From the NCBI RefSeq assembly GCF_027244095.1, contig NC_069661.1, positions 6,644,001 to 6,708,000 on the forward strand: a stretch of 64,000 bases of DNA. Direction: 5' to 3'. Of the stretch, positions 63,104-64,000 are shown in pieces. The DNA comes from Hemicordylus capensis (taxonomy: Eukaryota > Chordata > Lepidosauria > Squamata > Cordylidae). Numbering within the stretch: position 1 is the stretch's first letter; the number at the start of each line of letters is the position of its first letter. The position numbers and the translations under genes are program-made. Below the pieces are notes generated by a model that was given only the letters and a program-made list of their open reading frames with translations, was not told the origin of the DNA and made no database searches.

Positions 63104-64000
63104 GTTCAGGGTGTCCCTGAGCACATGCCGAGCCCAGGAGTTTGCTTTCATACAAATCCCAACTCCTACATTTTGCCCTCAAACTTCCTTTGTTTTCCAG
63201 CAGCCTGGATTTGGGGCAGCAAGGGAACCTTTTTTGCCGTTGCTATTGTTATATCCCACCATTGAGAGTCAGAGACCCATGCTAATATGCTGCAGCTCCA
63301 CCACCAGTCTGCCAATAGACCCCATCTGGTTTCTGCCCATCCTTGCTTTGGAGCACCATGCACACAGAGGTGCAAGCACTTCTTTATCCGTTATTTCTCT
63401 CAACAGATACTCATGTCTTGGTCCATAGTAATGCAGAGTCTGGGAGGAGGCATTTGTAGGGGACAGCGGGCAGGAGGGGTGGTATCCAGGGCACCCTTCT
63501 CAGTTCTGCCCTGCAAATCCCCACCCGTCTCCAGTCCCCACACTGAGCTGGGGATCCCATCTTTGTCTCTCAGCTTTTTGCTCTGCTCTTTGTCTTACTA
63601 TGGTTAATGAGTGTATGATCATTTTTAGCCTGTGCAGTTCTGGCTTTTTTTTCTTCACCTTCTCAAAGTATATCTTTCAACCTAAAGGTCACATAAACCT
63701 TTTGACACTGCTGCTGCTTCCTCTGTGTGTTTTCGCCCTTCAGATTTCAAACCTGAAAACTTGAATCACCCCATTTAGAGCTTGTCGCTCTCCCTCCCAC
63801 GTAGCCAAACGGAAAACAGGAGACCTTAAACCTTTGCAAAACCTTTGCTAACAAATCGCTTTTCTAAAGAAGGTAGAAAGAAAGGCAGAAGAGAAAACAA
63901 CACACTGACTTGTGTTGGCAGCTATTACAACACACCGAAGAATTTGGTATAAATTTGGGTGCAATGTGCATTGCACACTTTTCAGTGTGAGCCCCACTGA
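63104..64000. other. Right edge of window, DDRGK1 intron 6
   Basis: No exon encoding the VVLLEDLA... or IDDRGK parts of DDRGK1 is visible, so the gene continues to the right. No repeat identified. Confidence 0.4.

Noticed and set aside
59829-64000. Search for the remaining DDRGK1 exons
   Set aside because: No stretch encodes the expected VVLLEDLA, DRGK or ITPEEL motifs in any plus-strand frame, so the exons are assumed to lie right of the window.

Overview
The window looks like nuclear DNA of a squamate reptile (a lizard or snake). The evidence is its repeats: Sauria-type tRNA SINEs with a (AAT)n tail, Bov-B (RTE) LINE fragments, CR1- and L2-like LINE pieces, a truncated L1, many short hAT-type elements, and a SINE that joins a 5S rRNA-like part to a tRNA-Ala-like part. 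The species cannot be named from sequence alone.

Two host genes are well supported. At 9697-10659 (+) a complete single-exon ORF encodes a 320-residue seven-transmembrane receptor that best resembles the V1R/ORA (vomeronasal type 1, olfactory receptor class A) group. It has a TATA box about 165 bp upstream of a perfect Kozak start. From 29437 to beyond the right edge (+) lies DDRGK1 (UFBP1), the ER-anchored adaptor of the UFM1 ligase UFL1. Six coding exons (29437-29524, 34488-34643, 41445-41551, 44069-44170, 56492-56614, 59790-59828) join in frame to 205 residues. The exons for the C-terminal PCI-like domain must lie past 64000. Intron 2 appears to be a GC-AG intron. The promoter is GC-rich and carries a TCACGTGA E-box just before the start codon. 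A third, weaker candidate is a signal-peptide exon on the minus strand at 2419-2500.

Layout: 1-5.3 kb is dense with tRNA-derived SINEs and also holds the signal-peptide exon and a pair of terminal-inverted-repeat elements. 5.3-9.5 kb is mostly unassigned, with two palindromic elements. 9.5-10.7 kb is the receptor gene. 10.7-29 kb is a gene-poor stretch of LINE fragments (L2-like, CR1, Bov-B), hAT elements, nested SINEs and one solo LTR. 29.3-64 kb is DDRGK1, whose introns hold nearly all the remaining repeats.

The clearest unusual structure is stacked insertion with readable target-site duplications: hAT within hAT at 39785-41044 (both duplications perfect), LINE within LINE within hAT at 23395-25224, SINEs within a hAT element at 29749-30185, and a SINE split by both another SINE and a solo LTR at 25362-26362. 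Several short hAT elements carry the core ACTACAACTCCCA, which resembles the ZNF143-type promoter motif. I found no convincing new multi-gene system; the novelty here is mostly mobile-element biology plus the receptor next to DDRGK1.
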